The notes under the pieces: generated by a model | Seen by the model: the letters and a program-made list of their open reading frames with translations, nothing else | Told to the model about the DNA's origin: nothing | Database searches by the model: none | Program-made: the position numbers and the translations under genes | Shown: positions 34,790 to 34,832 of the stretch, piece after piece | Layout of the letters: each line of letters starts with the position of its first letter | Numbering within the stretch: the first letter of the stretch is position 1 | Source of the DNA: Clostridium sp. | GTDB lineage: Bacteria; Bacillota; Clostridia; Clostridiales; Clostridiaceae | NCBI RefSeq assembly: GCF_029267215.1 | Contig: NZ_JARIDH010000030.1 | Span: 1-34,832 of the forward strand | Reading direction: 5' to 3' | DNA length: 34,832 bases

Positions 34790-34832
34790 TTATTTCATAA
34801 AAGGAAGTTTACTTAAAAATCCCTTTTTACTA
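34790..34832 (-). CDS. ffh: Signal recognition particle protein Ffh, C-terminal end (partial)
   Basis: Only the last 13 codons and a TAA stop lie inside the window; the gene enters from the right edge. The visible tail reads SKKGFLSKLPFMK. The basic, Gly-rich stretch ending in a Leu-Pro-Phe-Met sequence is typical of the end of the Ffh M domain, the part that binds SRP RNA and signal peptides. The position supports this, because ffh directly precedes rpsP in Firmicutes. The gap to the rpsP start is 33 nt with no terminator, so rpsP is probably cotranscribed with ffh. The identification rests on a short tail plus context. Confidence 0.7.
   Translation of the reverse strand, partial: SKKGFLSKLPFMK

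Overview
The window reads as a core chromosomal stretch of a low-G+C Firmicute, and most likely a Clostridium close to C. perfringens. The reasons are the very AT-rich DNA, strong GGAGG ribosome binding sites, a clostridial PolC, CodY, and a gene order that largely follows the Bacillus/Clostridium translation and cell-envelope superregion. The species call is inference; the gene identities come from the protein sequences. Every gene but one (yraN) lies on the minus strand, so the window is described from high to low coordinates.

Layout. (1) 34832-32513: the end of ffh, then rpsP-khpA-rimM-trmD and rplS, the last with its own promoter and an L19-type leader. (2) 32372-25426: rbgA, rnhB, the inverted yraN, a comM-like gene, dprA and topA, covering ribosome assembly, RNA/DNA hybrid removal, DNA uptake and topology. 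(3) 25283-19584: codY with its own promoter and a CodY-like box, then rpsB, tsf, pyrH, frr, uppS and cdsA. This run has strong intrinsic terminators between rpsB/tsf, tsf/pyrH and frr/uppS and after cdsA. (4) 19402-16201: a four-gene accessory cassette with its own promoter and terminator: LytTR response regulator, AgrC-like kinase, YhfC-type intramembrane protease and DUF3887 lipoprotein. It sits between cdsA and dxr, which are normally adjacent. (5) 15725-8070: dxr-rseP-ispG-polC. (6) 7836-53: a structured leader, then rimP-nusA-ylxR-ylxQ-infB-rbfA-nrnA-truB-ribF and rpsO, with a separate promoter and leader for rpsO.

Most of the content is ordinary housekeeping. The unusual parts are regulatory or accessory. 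Two genes, khpA and topA, have an excellent Shine-Dalgarno sequence about 30 nt from the start codon with a perfect 8-bp hairpin exactly between them; folding restores a normal 10-11 nt spacing. The rimP-nusA-infB transcript begins with a four-hairpin leader containing an intrinsic terminator. The two-component/protease/lipoprotein cassette looks like a self-contained sensory unit of unknown signal. Several ribosomal-protein transcripts (rplS, rpsO, rpsB) have long leaders consistent with autoregulation. No tRNA, rRNA, CRISPR array, insertion sequence or prophage gene was seen.
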